Below, in pieces: positions 53,171 to 62,986 of a stretch of DNA of 64,000 nt. The DNA is taken from positions 3,532,001 to 3,596,000 of the forward strand of contig NZ_CP066167.1 of NCBI RefSeq assembly GCF_016132545.1, in the 5' to 3' direction. Position numbers and translations under genes: made by a program. Under the pieces are notes generated by a model. It had not been told where the DNA came from and made no database searches. It saw only the letters and a list, made by a program, of their open reading frames with translations. Each line of letters begins with the position of its first letter. Position 1 is the first letter of the stretch. This DNA comes from Spongiibacter nanhainus. GTDB taxonomy: Bacteria; Pseudomonadota; Gammaproteobacteria; Pseudomonadales; Spongiibacteraceae.

Positions 53171-54691
53171 TCAAAAGAAGCCCAGTGGGTTGCTGCTGTA
53201 GCTGACCAGCAGGTTCTTGGTCTGTTGGTAGTGATCCAGCATCATCTTGTGGGTCTCGCGACCAATGCCGGACTTTTTGTAGCCGCCAAAGGCAGAGTGT
53301 GCGGGGTAGGCGTGATAGCAGTTTGTCCACACCCGGCCTGCCTGAATTTCCCTGCCCATGCGGTACGCCAGGTTCATATCCCGAGTCCACACCCCGGCAC
53401 CGAGCCCGTATTGGGTATCGTTGGCGATTTCCAGCGCCTCTGCCTCGGTCTTAAAGGTGGTAATACCCAGGGCCGGCCCAAAAATTTCTTCCTGAAAGAT
53501 TCGCATCTTGTTGTGGCCCTTCATCAGGGTCGGTTCAATGTAGAAACCGCCAGACAGATTGCCAGGCAACTGCGTGCGGCCACCACCGATCAAGATTTCA
53601 GCGCCTTCGCCGCGGCCGATTTCCAGATATGAGAGAATCTTGTCCATCTGTTCCTGGGAGGCCTGGGCGCCAACCATGGTGTCAGTGTCCAGCGGGTTGC
53701 CCTGCTTGATCTGCTTGGCTCGAGCTAGAACACGATCCATAAAGTCGTCGTACATACTTTCTTGAATCAGCGCCCGCGAAGGACAGGTACACACTTCGCC
53801 CTGATTAAAGAAGCCCAACAGCAGACCTTCTACCGCTTTGCTCACGTAATCTTCTTCCTGGTCCATCACGTCGGCGAAATAGATATTGGGCGACTTACCA
53901 CCCAGTTCGACAGTGGAAGGAATCAGGCTGTTTGCCGCGCATTTAAGGATTTCATTACCCACCGCCGTAGAGCCGGTGAAGGCCAGCTTGGCAATACGAG
54001 AGCTTGACGCCAGTGGCGCGCCAGTCTCGACACCAAATCCGTTAACAATGTTCAGGGTGCCGGCCGGCAACAGGTCACCGATAAGCTCCATCATGACCAG
54101 GATACTAGTGGGGGTTTGTTCTGCCGGCTTCAGCACCACACAGTTGCCCGCCGCAAGCGCCGGCGCCAGCTTCCAGGCCGCCATCAGCAGCGGGAAGTTC
54201 CAGGGAATAATCTGACCGACCACACCGTATGGCTCGTGAAAGTGATAAGCCACTGTGGTTTCGTCCAATTCTGCGGCTGTGCCCTCCTGAGCGCGCAGAC
54301 AACCGGCAAAATAGCGGAAGTGGTCTACCACCAGCGGCACATCGGCATTCAAGGTTTCGCGAATACCTTTGCCGTTTTCCCAGGACTCGGCAACGGCCAG
54401 CATCTCCAGGTTTTGCTCAATACGATCGGCAATTTTTAGCAGGATATTTGAGCGCTCAGTGGGAGACGTTTTGCCCCACGCGGTTTTCGCCTTGTGCGCC
54501 GCATCCAGTGCTTTTTCTACATCGGCACTCGTCGAGCGGGCGACTTCGCAGTAAGGCTGGCCAGTCACGGGAGTCACATTGGCAAAGTAATTGCCATCAA
54601 CCGGCGGGACCCACTCGCCACCGATAAAGTTGTCGTAACGCTGCTTGAAAGTAATCAGCGAGCCAGTTTCGCCTGGTTGTGTATAAATCAT
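53171..54691 (-). CDS. exaC: NAD-dependent aldehyde dehydrogenase, ExaC/AldB type
   Basis: 506 residues. It oxidises the aldehyde made by the PQQ alcohol dehydrogenases to the acid in the cytoplasm, reducing NAD(P). [20 protein letters not shown] and FTGSTAVGN line the nucleotide site, ELGGKSPNI carries the general base, and [13 protein letters not shown] holds the catalytic Cys C301 (with C303 beside it). The GEVCTC form is typical of ExaC/AldB/AcoD enzymes. It lies upstream of pqqA on the same strand but has its own terminator. A class I site sits 108 nt upstream. Confidence 0.93.
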   Translation of the reverse strand: MIYTQPGETGSLITFKQRYDNFIGGEWVPPVDGNYFANVTPVTGQPYCEVARSTSADVEKALDAAHKAKTAWGKTSPTERSNILLKIADRIEQNLEMLAVAESWENGKGIRETLNADVPLVVDHFRYFAGCLRAQEGTAAELDETTVAYHFHEPYGVVGQIIPWNFPLLMAAWKLAPALAAGNCVVLKPAEQTPTSILVMMELIGDLLPAGTLNIVNGFGVETGAPLASSSRIAKLAFTGSTAVGNEILKCAANSLIPSTVELGGKSPNIYFADVMDQEEDYVSKAVEGLLLGFFNQGEVCTCPSRALIQESMYDDFMDRVLARAKQIKQGNPLDTDTMVGAQASQEQMDKILSYLEIGRGEGAEILIGGGRTQLPGNLSGGFYIEPTLMKGHNKMRIFQEEIFGPALGITTFKTEAEALEIANDTQYGLGAGVWTRDMNLAYRMGREIQAGRVWTNCYHAYPAHSAFGGYKKSGIGRETHKMMLDHYQQTKNLLVSYSSNPLGFF

Positions 54692-54798
54692 TGTCCGAAC
54701 CTCTCTGTGAGCTTATTCACTTACTATTAACGTTGTGCCCTTAAGGGTGTTCCGGGGCTCCACACTTTGATGCTACTGCCGCGAATCCATATCGGTAA

Positions 54799-54809
54799 CT
54801 GTACTTTGG
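54799..54809 (-). promoter_or_regulatory. Candidate class I site (CTGTACTTTGG) upstream of the aldehyde dehydrogenase gene
   Basis: CTGTACTTTGG at 108 nt upstream of the start. It matches the pqqA site in 10 of 11 bases and in distance. Confidence 0.55.
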
Positions 54810-54913
54810 TCCTCTGAAGACTCCGCCTTTGGTAGTAAGTAACCACCGTAAAAAAAGCCGGACTGATCGCTTCTGCGAAAATCCGGCAAGCCACGACCCA
54901 AGTGGAAAAGAAA

Positions 54914-54933
54914 GGCTGCGATCAATCGCAGCC
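54914..54933 (-). terminator. Rho-independent terminator after the porin gene
   Basis: GGCTGCGAT and ATCGCAGCC form a 9-bp stem followed by TTTCTTTT on the minus strand, 9 bp after the porin stop. A second hairpin (GCCGGA / TCCGGC, 54857-54897) followed by a T-run lies just beyond and would catch read-through. Confidence 0.85.
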
Positions 54934-54941
54934 ACAACAGT

Positions 54942-56123
54942 TTAAAAATTGGCAATCAGGCCAAACGCCATCGTCGAGGTTTCTTCCTCGGCGCCGCCGA
55001 TATCCAGGGTATTCACGTTGTACTCAACAACGGTACGCAACACCGCATTGACGTCGTGGAACCAGGCTACTTGAGTGGTTTCGTTATTCCACTCAGCGTT
55101 GGTTTCTACCGTGGTTTCACCATATGACAGGACAAAACGCTCACTGCCAGTGGTATAGGCGCCCTGAATGACGTAACCATCACTGTCCACCTCGCTGCCA
55201 TTTTCCGAAATCAAGTTTTGCAAGCCCAGCGCGGCGTCTGTACCCGGCCCCAGCAGCAAGCCCAAACCTTCACCGGAGAAACCGGACGCGTGCAGAGATA
55301 GCGACCCCAGCTTGACTTTGGCACCGTAGGACAAGCCACTGGAGTCGACATCGTCAACACCCGCCGCATCGCTTTCCGAGCTCTGCTGCAAAAACCCCAG
55401 CCAACCGGTAAAGGTATTGCCATCGCCCATAGAACTAGTAAAGGTCAACTCCCCTTCAAAGCGCGGCATTTCCTCTTCGCTGGTGCGACCCGGATTGGTA
55501 TCGGTGGTGGCATTACCAGGGTCGACAACCGCCAGGGCCAGTTTGAAGCCACCGGCAAATTCGGGAGTGCGGTAAGTAATTTGCGCGTGGGGGAATGGAT
55601 AGAAATAACCACTGCCGATATGGCCAAACGACACACCCTGGCCATCGATCAGGCCCAAGGTATCGTTAACAGCGCCATAGCCCTGCAGCATTTCATCCAG
55701 GAAGATATTGGACCGGCTAAACAGGGTGAAGTCCTTACCAAACAGCAGCTGGCCAAAATCACCGTCTACCGTGGCGTAAAACTGACGCACATCGATACCG
55801 GTAGAGGTCACCGCACTATCACTGTCGTTAATCGTCACCCAAAAAGAGGAGCGGCCACCCAAAGTCAGTTCATCGACTTTTTTGCTGAAATTAAAGCCAA
55901 CCCAGTTGGGCAGCAGCCCCATCTTGACTCGGGATTGGGTGCGATCATTACCTGATATCTCATTATCAGAATCACTGCGTACAAAGAAGGTGTTAAAGGA
56001 TGCATCGACAGAAACGCTTGTATCCGCTTCGTTATATAACTCCACCGCACTAAAGGCTGGAGAAGCACAAGCTAAGGCAGAGGCAGCTACCAGAGCATGC
56101 CGTATTATTAATTGCTTATTCAT
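54942..56123 (-). CDS. Outer-membrane porin (trimeric beta-barrel type)
   Basis: About 393 residues from ATG 56123, preceded by GGGGGTAA. Signal peptide ends SPAFSA, then a Gly/Asp-rich beta-strand pattern (NWVGFNFSKKVDELTLGGRS, QFYATVDGDFGQLLFGKDF) ends in Phe (GLIANF). This is a general diffusion porin pattern, perhaps admitting alcohols or acids to the periplasm for the quinoprotein enzymes. Single gene with its own terminator. Substrate preference cannot be told. Confidence 0.8.
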   Translation of the reverse strand: MNKQLIIRHALVAASALACASPAFSAVELYNEADTSVSVDASFNTFFVRSDSDNEISGNDRTQSRVKMGLLPNWVGFNFSKKVDELTLGGRSSFWVTINDSDSAVTSTGIDVRQFYATVDGDFGQLLFGKDFTLFSRSNIFLDEMLQGYGAVNDTLGLIDGQGVSFGHIGSGYFYPFPHAQITYRTPEFAGGFKLALAVVDPGNATTDTNPGRTSEEEMPRFEGELTFTSSMGDGNTFTGWLGFLQQSSESDAAGVDDVDSSGLSYGAKVKLGSLSLHASGFSGEGLGLLLGPGTDAALGLQNLISENGSEVDSDGYVIQGAYTTGSERFVLSYGETTVETNAEWNNETTQVAWFHDVNAVLRTVVEYNVNTLDIGGAEEETSTMAFGLIANF

Positions 56124-56350
56124 ATTTACCCCCAAAATAGGATAGTGGCTTCTGGATTTGGAGCGGGACGACCAATAGGTCTACCCGCTTCCCATCAGGT
56201 CAATACAGCGATATTGACTGACACCACTATCCAAAATGAGGACAACACAGCCCATACAACCTTGTAGTGAAGTATGTGGTCATTTAGTCGTGCGCGAAGC
56301 GGTGCAAAAGAACTACATCCAAAGAAGGAGGTAGAGAGGTAAGTTAAAAG

Positions 56351-56386
56351 AAAAATGGCCCGTCACGAGGTTGTTTGTGACGAGCC
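56351..56386 (-). terminator. Rho-independent terminator after TonB receptor 4
   Basis: GGCTCGTCAC and GTGACGGGCC pair over 10 bp (one wobble) around a 10-base loop, followed by TTTTT on the minus strand. It ends the gene at 56413-58695. The remaining 56124-56350 holds the porin promoter region and no gene. Confidence 0.8.
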
Positions 56387-56412
56387 AAGAGAAATATGCA
56401 GGCTGAAAAACC

Positions 56413-58695
56413 CTACCAGTGGTAGTCCAAACGCAACAACCAGGTTCTCGGCGGCGCAGGGCTCAAGAAACGCGGATCGTCATTCTCGAGGTCTTCCAGT
56501 ACTTCGTCGGGCTCGCCATAAAGTCCGAAGCGTTCGTACTCTTTATCAAGCAAGTTGCTGGCTTCCAGCGATAGGGTCCAATCTTTTGCTAGCTGGTAGC
56601 GGATGTAGGCATTTACCAGCACATAGCCATCGGTTTTATCATCGACATTTGCCTCATCTCCCCGCAAATACACACCGGAGCTGGCATTGACTTCTACACC
56701 GCTTTGGATGCGCTCCGACCACGAGTAATCCGCAGCCAGCTTGATAGTATGTTGGGCTATCGCCGGGATACGACTCCCCGATTTGACCTTGAGCTGGGCC
56801 TCATCAGCCGCCGGATTATTGGGCGAAAATGAGATATAGTCGTCTTCATAAGTGGCATCTAAATATGTGTAGCCCAAGCCGATATCAAGACTTTCAAACT
56901 CTGCAGACAATTGCGTCTCGACACCTCTATGCAGGGTATCGCCGATGTTGGTAAAGAAGCCTTGATTAGAGGACACGCCGCCCGTTGTCTGAAAATGAAT
57001 GTCGTCTTTGTTCACAGTATGGAATAACGCAATATCCCAGTGCCACTGCTGGTCAAACTGCGTACGTACCCCCAACTCAACACTCTGGGACACGACATCA
57101 TCCAAGGGCGGATCGGCCAAGAAGGTGTTGGGCAAATTACAGGGCGCCTCTGGATGAGAGCAGGCAAGCTCCACCGGGGTAGGTGCACGGGAACTCTGAT
57201 ATAGTCCGCCGTATAACTGCGTTTGATCAGACACCATCCAGGCCAAACCGATACCGCCATTCAACTGTGAATAGCGGTGAGACGCTGTGAGTTCAGGCCG
57301 CTCTCCAGACTGATCCTTGCCAGCCACCTCGACACTGTTGAAACGCATCGACAGCTGCAACACCAAATCTTCAGCCGGTACAATGGTGTTGCTGAAATAG
57401 ATGGCCGCCATATCTATATCTGAACGCAAGGCGGTATAACCTTCTTCATCATATAGTCCTGAACGTGTGGTGGAACGATTGTCCTTGAGCTTGGCAAACT
57501 CTACCGACGAGTCAAAATCCGTCGTCCCAGCAAGATAATCTACGCCCAGCGTCCAATGATTGCGTACATCGCCCAGCAGCGCAGTCTTATAGAAGGTTAA
57601 ACTCGCTCCCCAGGTATCCTGATCCCGCTGGCTAATATTGTTGATGGCATTGAACTCACTGCTCACCGGGTTACCATTTTGGTCTTCTGCCTGCTCACCG
57701 CCCTCTTCCTCTTCTTCACAGAGAAAAGCATCGTTGGGCGGCTCACATTCGTCTTTATCGGAACCATCGCCATTAAAGGCATCACTGCGTATTTGGCGGA
57801 AAAACAGGTTGCCTGAAAGTCGGGCATCACTGTCAAACCAGTGATTCATAACTAGGTTAACCATCGACATATCGTTTTCTGTTAAGTCGGGATGGGTAAA
57901 CACAGCCTCACGATCCTGCTCAAGCAGGCCGATGGGGACGGCGCCATTGCCCTTGAGTTCACTCTGAGATTGATGCAGGTAAAGATCCCAATGTGTGGAG
58001 TCGTAGTGGCGTGACAGCGCGACATAGGCATTTTGTGACTCAGTAGGAGAAAAATCGCGCCAGCCATCTTCTTCGTAGCCTTCTAAGTTAAGATACACAC
58101 TCCATCCATCGCTCTTGCTGCCATACTCTGTCACAATAGAGCGTGCGCCGTAACTGCCGACACCGGCACTTATCCGCCCCCCTTCAAAATTAAAGCCATT
58201 TTTACCGGCCATCACGATCGCGCCGCCCAGCGCATTCTGACCAAATACTGGGTTCGGACCAGCGACAATAGCCATTTCAGAGACTGTACTTTGTGGCAGG
58301 AGGTCCCAGTTGACCGTATCGCCAAAACTTTCATTAACACGCACACCGTTGAAGTAGACAACTACGCCCTGCGATGACCCCAACAAGGGGGACGCCGCAT
58401 AGCCACGAAAGCGTACATCGGGTTGCAATGGATTATTCTGTGCATCGTTAACAGTGATGCCCATAGCCCGCTGGTCCAGATATTGCGCAACCGAATAGCG
58501 GCTCGATTTTTCCAAATCCTCGTTATCAAATCGCTGGACGTGCATCGGCCCCTGATCTGACAAAAGATCAAGCGCCAAAGGCGAGAGACCAACAACTCGA
58601 ACCTCTTCCATATTGTTTTCTTGTTCCCCGGCGACCACACCCATGCAAAGCGACGCCGACGCAAAACCCAACAAAAAAGCCCTGGCAATCAACAT
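56413..58695 (-). CDS. TonB-dependent receptor 4, with an acidic loop
   Basis: 760 residues. Signal peptide to GVVAG, then NMEEVRVVGLSPLALDLLSD as a short TonB-box/plug start, VRFRGYAASPLLGSSQGVVV and NPVFGQNALGGAI plug motifs. It ends in Trp (LDYHW). An extracellular loop near residue 320 is strongly acidic with two Cys (DECEPPNDAFLCEEEEEGGE), which could hold metal ions. A class II site, 17 of 18 identical to one at pedF, sits about 110 nt upstream, so it belongs with the PQQ regulon. A metal-chelate ligand, such as a lanthanide or copper carrier, is an inference. Confidence 0.88.
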   Translation of the reverse strand: MLIARAFLLGFASASLCMGVVAGEQENNMEEVRVVGLSPLALDLLSDQGPMHVQRFDNEDLEKSSRYSVAQYLDQRAMGITVNDAQNNPLQPDVRFRGYAASPLLGSSQGVVVYFNGVRVNESFGDTVNWDLLPQSTVSEMAIVAGPNPVFGQNALGGAIVMAGKNGFNFEGGRISAGVGSYGARSIVTEYGSKSDGWSVYLNLEGYEEDGWRDFSPTESQNAYVALSRHYDSTHWDLYLHQSQSELKGNGAVPIGLLEQDREAVFTHPDLTENDMSMVNLVMNHWFDSDARLSGNLFFRQIRSDAFNGDGSDKDECEPPNDAFLCEEEEEGGEQAEDQNGNPVSSEFNAINNISQRDQDTWGASLTFYKTALLGDVRNHWTLGVDYLAGTTDFDSSVEFAKLKDNRSTTRSGLYDEEGYTALRSDIDMAAIYFSNTIVPAEDLVLQLSMRFNSVEVAGKDQSGERPELTASHRYSQLNGGIGLAWMVSDQTQLYGGLYQSSRAPTPVELACSHPEAPCNLPNTFLADPPLDDVVSQSVELGVRTQFDQQWHWDIALFHTVNKDDIHFQTTGGVSSNQGFFTNIGDTLHRGVETQLSAEFESLDIGLGYTYLDATYEDDYISFSPNNPAADEAQLKVKSGSRIPAIAQHTIKLAADYSWSERIQSGVEVNASSGVYLRGDEANVDDKTDGYVLVNAYIRYQLAKDWTLSLEASNLLDKEYERFGLYGEPDEVLEDLENDDPRFLSPAPPRTWLLRLDYHW

Positions 58696-58795
58696 CGATC
58701 AGTCTCCTCGTATTCTAGATTTTATATATATTGCTTTTAAGCCTACCTCAGCTATTTCTGCCGGCAATTCGACTTGTGGCGCTTAAATCTCCTCC

Positions 58796-58813
58796 TAAAT
58801 TACGACTTTAGTG
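58796..58813 (-). promoter_or_regulatory. Class II site upstream of TonB receptor 4
   Basis: Read on the minus strand CACTAAAGTCGTAATTTA differs from 38865-38882 by one base in 18. It lies in the 236-bp divergent region shared with the NosR-like gene. Confidence 0.65.
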
Positions 58814-58931
58814 CTATTGCCCCGGTTTGGCCTTGGTACCGATACTGATTCATCCAAAAAAATAATGTGTATACCGATATCGCGGCCACGCCATCACATC
58901 AGTTACGACAGGGACTACCGGGGAGTTAGGT

Positions 58932-61079
58932 GTGACTCAACATACAGACAGCCCTACCAGAGCAGGACGCGGATACTGGCTCTATTCGACCTTATTGGCG
59001 GCTATCATTGCGCTGATTACGAGTATGTATACGGTGCGCGCATATGCTGGCAACGACCTTGAGGCAGATATCTACGCGTTGTTTCCCAGCGCAACCCGAC
59101 TGGGCGAAAAAGACCCCAAGACGGAGGTGTGGCCGGTCTACCAGCTCCACGAACTATTGGGCTACGCGTTTGAATCCATCGAATTTGCTCCGCTGAAAGG
59201 ATTTTCAGGCGAGCCGATCAATCTGCTGATTGGGCTCAACACCCAGGGTGAGTTATCCGGAGTAAAAGTCATTCATCACCACGAGCCGATATTTTTACAC
59301 GGCTTGGGGCCCAGGCCGCTGCTGGACTTTATCGACCAGTATAAAAACCACCGAATTTCCGAACGTTTTATCGTTGGCAAACACGGCACCGATGCCGGCA
59401 GTGCTTATCTTGATGGCGTCACCAAGGCCACCGTCTCGGTCGTGGTGGTTAATGACATTATCTTGTCCTCAGCGAGACAAGTGGCCCGCCAGACCTTGCA
59501 GGAGTTTGCGCAGCAAAGTCCGGTGGCCGTTAAAAGCTCTTATTTCAAGCCGATGCAGTGGCAAGAACTACTATCTAATGGACTGATTCAAACACTGCAG
59601 GTCAGCCAGAGAGACCTCGAGCAATCACTTGGAAGCGAGCTGAGTGAATTTGCCTTTGAGGATTGGCAGCTTGAGCACGATCACGCGACCCTTTACATCG
59701 CTTACCTCAATGCCCCTATCATAGGTAAAAACATCCTGGGTGAAGCTGGTTACCAACGACTCAAGACAAAACTGGCCGATGGTGAGCACGCTGTTGCGAT
59801 GATGTCGGAGGGATTATTCTCTTATTTGGAGTCCGACTTTCAACCCGCCACGTCTCCCAAACGCGTCGCGCTGAATCAGAGCAACTTATCCATCGCGATT
59901 CGCGATATGAATTTTTTTAGCTACAACCCACTTCAGCTATCGCCCAATACACCCGACTTCGAGGATTTTCGTATTTTTCGGATCAGCCCACAAACGGGCT
60001 TTAACCCCGGTGGCGATATGGAGATACAACTCAAGCTGAACCTTAAAAAGAATCACTTGGTAGAGAAAGAAGCGATTTTTACCGAACACTACCAGCTGCC
60101 TGAAACCCTATTCGATAAAGTAGAAACACCAGTACGCCCCACGATCAAACCAACCTGGGTAACTGTATGGGAAAATCGCAGCCTCGATACCTTGATACTG
60201 CTCGTAGGGCTGCTAGTACTCACTATCGGATTCAGCTTGCAGAAACGTTGGCTGGGATACAGTCGGCACTTTCCCTGGATCCGCTGGACGTTTTTATTTT
60301 TCACCCTGGCGTTTATTGGTATATACGCACAAGGTCAGCTTTCAGTGGTCAATATCTTCACAGTACTACTTGCGCTTCGAGACGGTTTTGATATCACCGT
60401 TTTTCTTTTGGACCCGATTATTTTTATCTTGTGGATTTTTACCTTTGTCAGCCTGTTTATCTTTGGTCGCGGCTTATTCTGCGGCTGGCTCTGCCCCTTT
60501 GGCGCCATGCAAGAGTTCGTTGCCAAGATAGCTGAAGTGCTGAAAATTCGGCAGTGGACTATCTCCGACAGCACCCATCGCAAGCTGACAAAAATTAAAT
60601 ACCTTATCCTGGGCGTACTAGTGATCACCAGCCTGGTGTCGCTACGGGCTGCTGAACAGGCTGCTGAAGTGGAGCCCTTCAAAACCGCTGTGACCCTCAC
60701 TTTTATCCGCGAGTGGCCCTTTGTCATCTACGCGCTTCTGATCCTTGGCACAGGACTTTTTATTAACAAATTCTATTGCCGTTATGTTTGCCCCCTGGGG
60801 GCCGGCCTGGCAGTACTTGGGAAATTTCACCACCTGGAGTGGCTCACCCGCCGCACGGAGTGTGGCTCTCCTTGCCAGCTGTGCCGTAAAAAATGCGGCG
60901 TCGATGCTATACGACGCGACGGCTCAATTGACTACGACGAGTGCGTTCAGTGCCTTGAGTGTGTGGTGATACTGGAGGACCCATTCCAGTGCGCGCCTAA
61001 AATTCTGGAGACAAAACGACAGCAAAAAACACCACTGGCCCATGCCGTTAAGCTGATACAGGTCCCTTCAGCCAAATAG
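58932..61079 (+). CDS. NosR/NirI-like FMN-binding, 4Fe-4S membrane protein
   Basis: 715 residues from a GTG start (GGAG upstream). N-terminal membrane helix (YWLYSTLLAAIIALITSMYT), a periplasmic FMN-binding domain with the covalent flavin motif DGVTKAT, then several membrane helices (LDTLILLVGLLVLTIGFSL and others) with two CxxxCP-type motifs, FCGWLCPFGAMQE and YCRYVCPLGAG, and a C-terminal pair of 4Fe-4S binding sites (CGSPCQLCRKKCG, CVQCLECV). NosR-type proteins donate electrons to the periplasm. No nosZ or denitrification gene is present here, so a redox role in the PQQ or metal-uptake system is more likely. Divergent from TonB receptor 4. Confidence 0.85.
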   Translation: MTQHTDSPTRAGRGYWLYSTLLAAIIALITSMYTVRAYAGNDLEADIYALFPSATRLGEKDPKTEVWPVYQLHELLGYAFESIEFAPLKGFSGEPINLLIGLNTQGELSGVKVIHHHEPIFLHGLGPRPLLDFIDQYKNHRISERFIVGKHGTDAGSAYLDGVTKATVSVVVVNDIILSSARQVARQTLQEFAQQSPVAVKSSYFKPMQWQELLSNGLIQTLQVSQRDLEQSLGSELSEFAFEDWQLEHDHATLYIAYLNAPIIGKNILGEAGYQRLKTKLADGEHAVAMMSEGLFSYLESDFQPATSPKRVALNQSNLSIAIRDMNFFSYNPLQLSPNTPDFEDFRIFRISPQTGFNPGGDMEIQLKLNLKKNHLVEKEAIFTEHYQLPETLFDKVETPVRPTIKPTWVTVWENRSLDTLILLVGLLVLTIGFSLQKRWLGYSRHFPWIRWTFLFFTLAFIGIYAQGQLSVVNIFTVLLALRDGFDITVFLLDPIIFILWIFTFVSLFIFGRGLFCGWLCPFGAMQEFVAKIAEVLKIRQWTISDSTHRKLTKIKYLILGVLVITSLVSLRAAEQAAEVEPFKTAVTLTFIREWPFVIYALLILGTGLFINKFYCRYVCPLGAGLAVLGKFHHLEWLTRRTECGSPCQLCRKKCGVDAIRRDGSIDYDECVQCLECVVILEDPFQCAPKILETKRQQKTPLAHAVKLIQVPSAK

Positions 61080-61089
61080 ACACCGCTTT

Positions 61090-62895
61090 TTAAAATCCTC
61101 CATCCGATATATCCAAACAGGTGGTATCCATGCTGAGCAATAACTCGGCCTGGGACTGGGTTTTTGGCAGCTCGTAGCGGAAGAAGTAGTGGCAGGCCGA
61201 AAGCTTGCCATGATAGAAATCTTCCTCAGACGAGCCTGCAGCCAAGGCCTGACTTGCCACCAGCGCCATTCGCAACCATATCCAGGCCACCACCGTTTGC
61301 CCTGTCATATCCAGGTAGGTGACGCTATTAGCCATCGCCGCCGACAACTGTCCTGTTGCGGCTGCTTCGGCCAAAGCCTGGCTGGTACTGTTAAGTCGAG
61401 CAGTGGCCTCCTCAAGCGCCTTGCCCCATGCCTTTAGCTGCGGATAGTCCGAGGCTTCAGCAGCTGTGGACAGCATCGCTGCCGCCAACACCTTTAGGCC
61501 CGCACCCTGTTCCTTTAGCAGCTTGCGGCCCAACAGATCCATGCTCTGAATACCGGTGGTGCCCTCGTGAATCTCATTGAGACGGTTGTCGCGATACATC
61601 CGCTCCACCGGAAAATCCCGGGTGTAGCCATAGCCCCCCATCACCTGAATGGCATAGTGGTTGGCTTCCAGGCCGTGCATGGAGGGCCAGCTTTTAACCA
61701 CCGGCGTTAACACTGCCAGCAGTGCGGCGCGTTCCTGTTGCTCGGGCTCAGTGCCCATGCGAGCTTGATCCACCAGCGCCGCTGCATAGCTACACAGGCC
61801 CATCCCCCCTTCTGAAATAGCCTTCTGCGCCAGCAACATACGGCGCACATCGGCGTGCTGGATAATTTCCACCGGCGGCGTCGAGGGGTCGGGATTCAAT
61901 CGTCCCTGGGTTCGCTCCTTGGCGTAATCCAGGGAGTAGCGGTAGCCAAACCAGGCCAGCTGCGCCGCTGAAAAGCCCACACCGATCCGCGCCTCGTTCA
62001 TCATATGGAACATCCCGGCCAGACCTTTGCCGGGTTGCCCCAGCAACTCGCCGACACAGGGTGAGTCCTCCCCAAGTACCGGGACGGTATTCACAATACC
62101 CCGCTGCCCCATTTTGTGATTTAGCCCCGAGATCACCACACCGTTGTGCTCTCCCAGGCTGCCGTCGTCATTGACTCGATATTTGGGAACAAGAAACAGC
62201 GATACGCCCGCACTGCCCGGCGTCAGGCTGCCATCGCGGTTTTCGATCTTGGCCAACACCATATGGACGATATTGTCGCTGAGGTCGTGATCACCACCGG
62301 AAATCCACATCTTGCTGCCGCGCAAATGATAGCTTCCATCGGGCTGGAGAGTGGCTCGGGTGCGAATATCCCCCACCGACGACCCGGCGTGAGGCTCCGA
62401 CAGCATCATAGTGCCAAACCATTCGCCACTCACCAGCTTGGGTAGATAGCGCGCCTTTTGCTCCGTAGAGCCCACCACATCCAACATATTGGCCGCTGCA
62501 GCGGTGATAAACAAATAACCCACACCGGTGCCGGCATGAGCCATAGTGGGTACGCTCAACATTTGCGACACCGAGTAGGGCAAGCCCATACCGCCCCATT
62601 GCGGACTGAAGCCAGCCGAGAAAAAACCGCTGTTTATATAGGCTTTCAGTGCCGGCTTTAGGCGCGGGTGATTCCACACGCGCCCGTCTTCCAGGCGCGG
62701 CTCGTTAGCATCCAGCAGGTCCGCCATACCGACAAATTCGCGCTCGGCAATATCAATCACCGCGTCCAGCATCGCCTCGATATCGTCGGTAGAGCACTCC
62801 GAGTATTCTGGCAACGAAAGTGTCGATGCCACATCGCCAAATTCAAACAACCAAAAAGCGAGATCGCGGCGGGTAAACAGTTTGTCACTTATCAT
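61090..62895 (-). CDS. Acyl-CoA dehydrogenase (FadE/long-chain type with extended C-terminus)
   Basis: 601 residues. FAD-dependent oxidation of acyl-CoA at the alpha-beta bond. MMLSEPHAGSSVGDIRTRAT and KMWISGGDHD are flavin-binding strands; VMGGYGYTRDFPVERMYRDN and EIHEGTTGIQ hold the catalytic glutamate area. The added N- and C-terminal regions are as in the DUF1974-free, approximately 600-residue acyl-CoA dehydrogenases common in Pseudomonas. Stand-alone gene, convergent with the NosR-like gene. Likely supports fatty or branched-acid beta-oxidation. Confidence 0.9.
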   Translation of the reverse strand: MISDKLFTRRDLAFWLFEFGDVASTLSLPEYSECSTDDIEAMLDAVIDIAEREFVGMADLLDANEPRLEDGRVWNHPRLKPALKAYINSGFFSAGFSPQWGGMGLPYSVSQMLSVPTMAHAGTGVGYLFITAAAANMLDVVGSTEQKARYLPKLVSGEWFGTMMLSEPHAGSSVGDIRTRATLQPDGSYHLRGSKMWISGGDHDLSDNIVHMVLAKIENRDGSLTPGSAGVSLFLVPKYRVNDDGSLGEHNGVVISGLNHKMGQRGIVNTVPVLGEDSPCVGELLGQPGKGLAGMFHMMNEARIGVGFSAAQLAWFGYRYSLDYAKERTQGRLNPDPSTPPVEIIQHADVRRMLLAQKAISEGGMGLCSYAAALVDQARMGTEPEQQERAALLAVLTPVVKSWPSMHGLEANHYAIQVMGGYGYTRDFPVERMYRDNRLNEIHEGTTGIQSMDLLGRKLLKEQGAGLKVLAAAMLSTAAEASDYPQLKAWGKALEEATARLNSTSQALAEAAATGQLSAAMANSVTYLDMTGQTVVAWIWLRMALVASQALAAGSSEEDFYHGKLSACHYFFRYELPKTQSQAELLLSMDTTCLDISDGGF

Positions 62896-62986
62896 TATCT
62901 ATCTCATCAGTAAGCGAGAGGTGTCGAGGTAGACCAGACAGGCGCCATGGCAAGGGCATACGCGCCGGCGGCGGATACGGACTCGA

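Noticed and set aside
58932-61079. Reading the NosR-like gene as evidence for denitrification
   Set aside because: No nosZ, nosD, nosF or nitrite reductase gene is in the window, and its neighbour carries a PQQ-regulon site.
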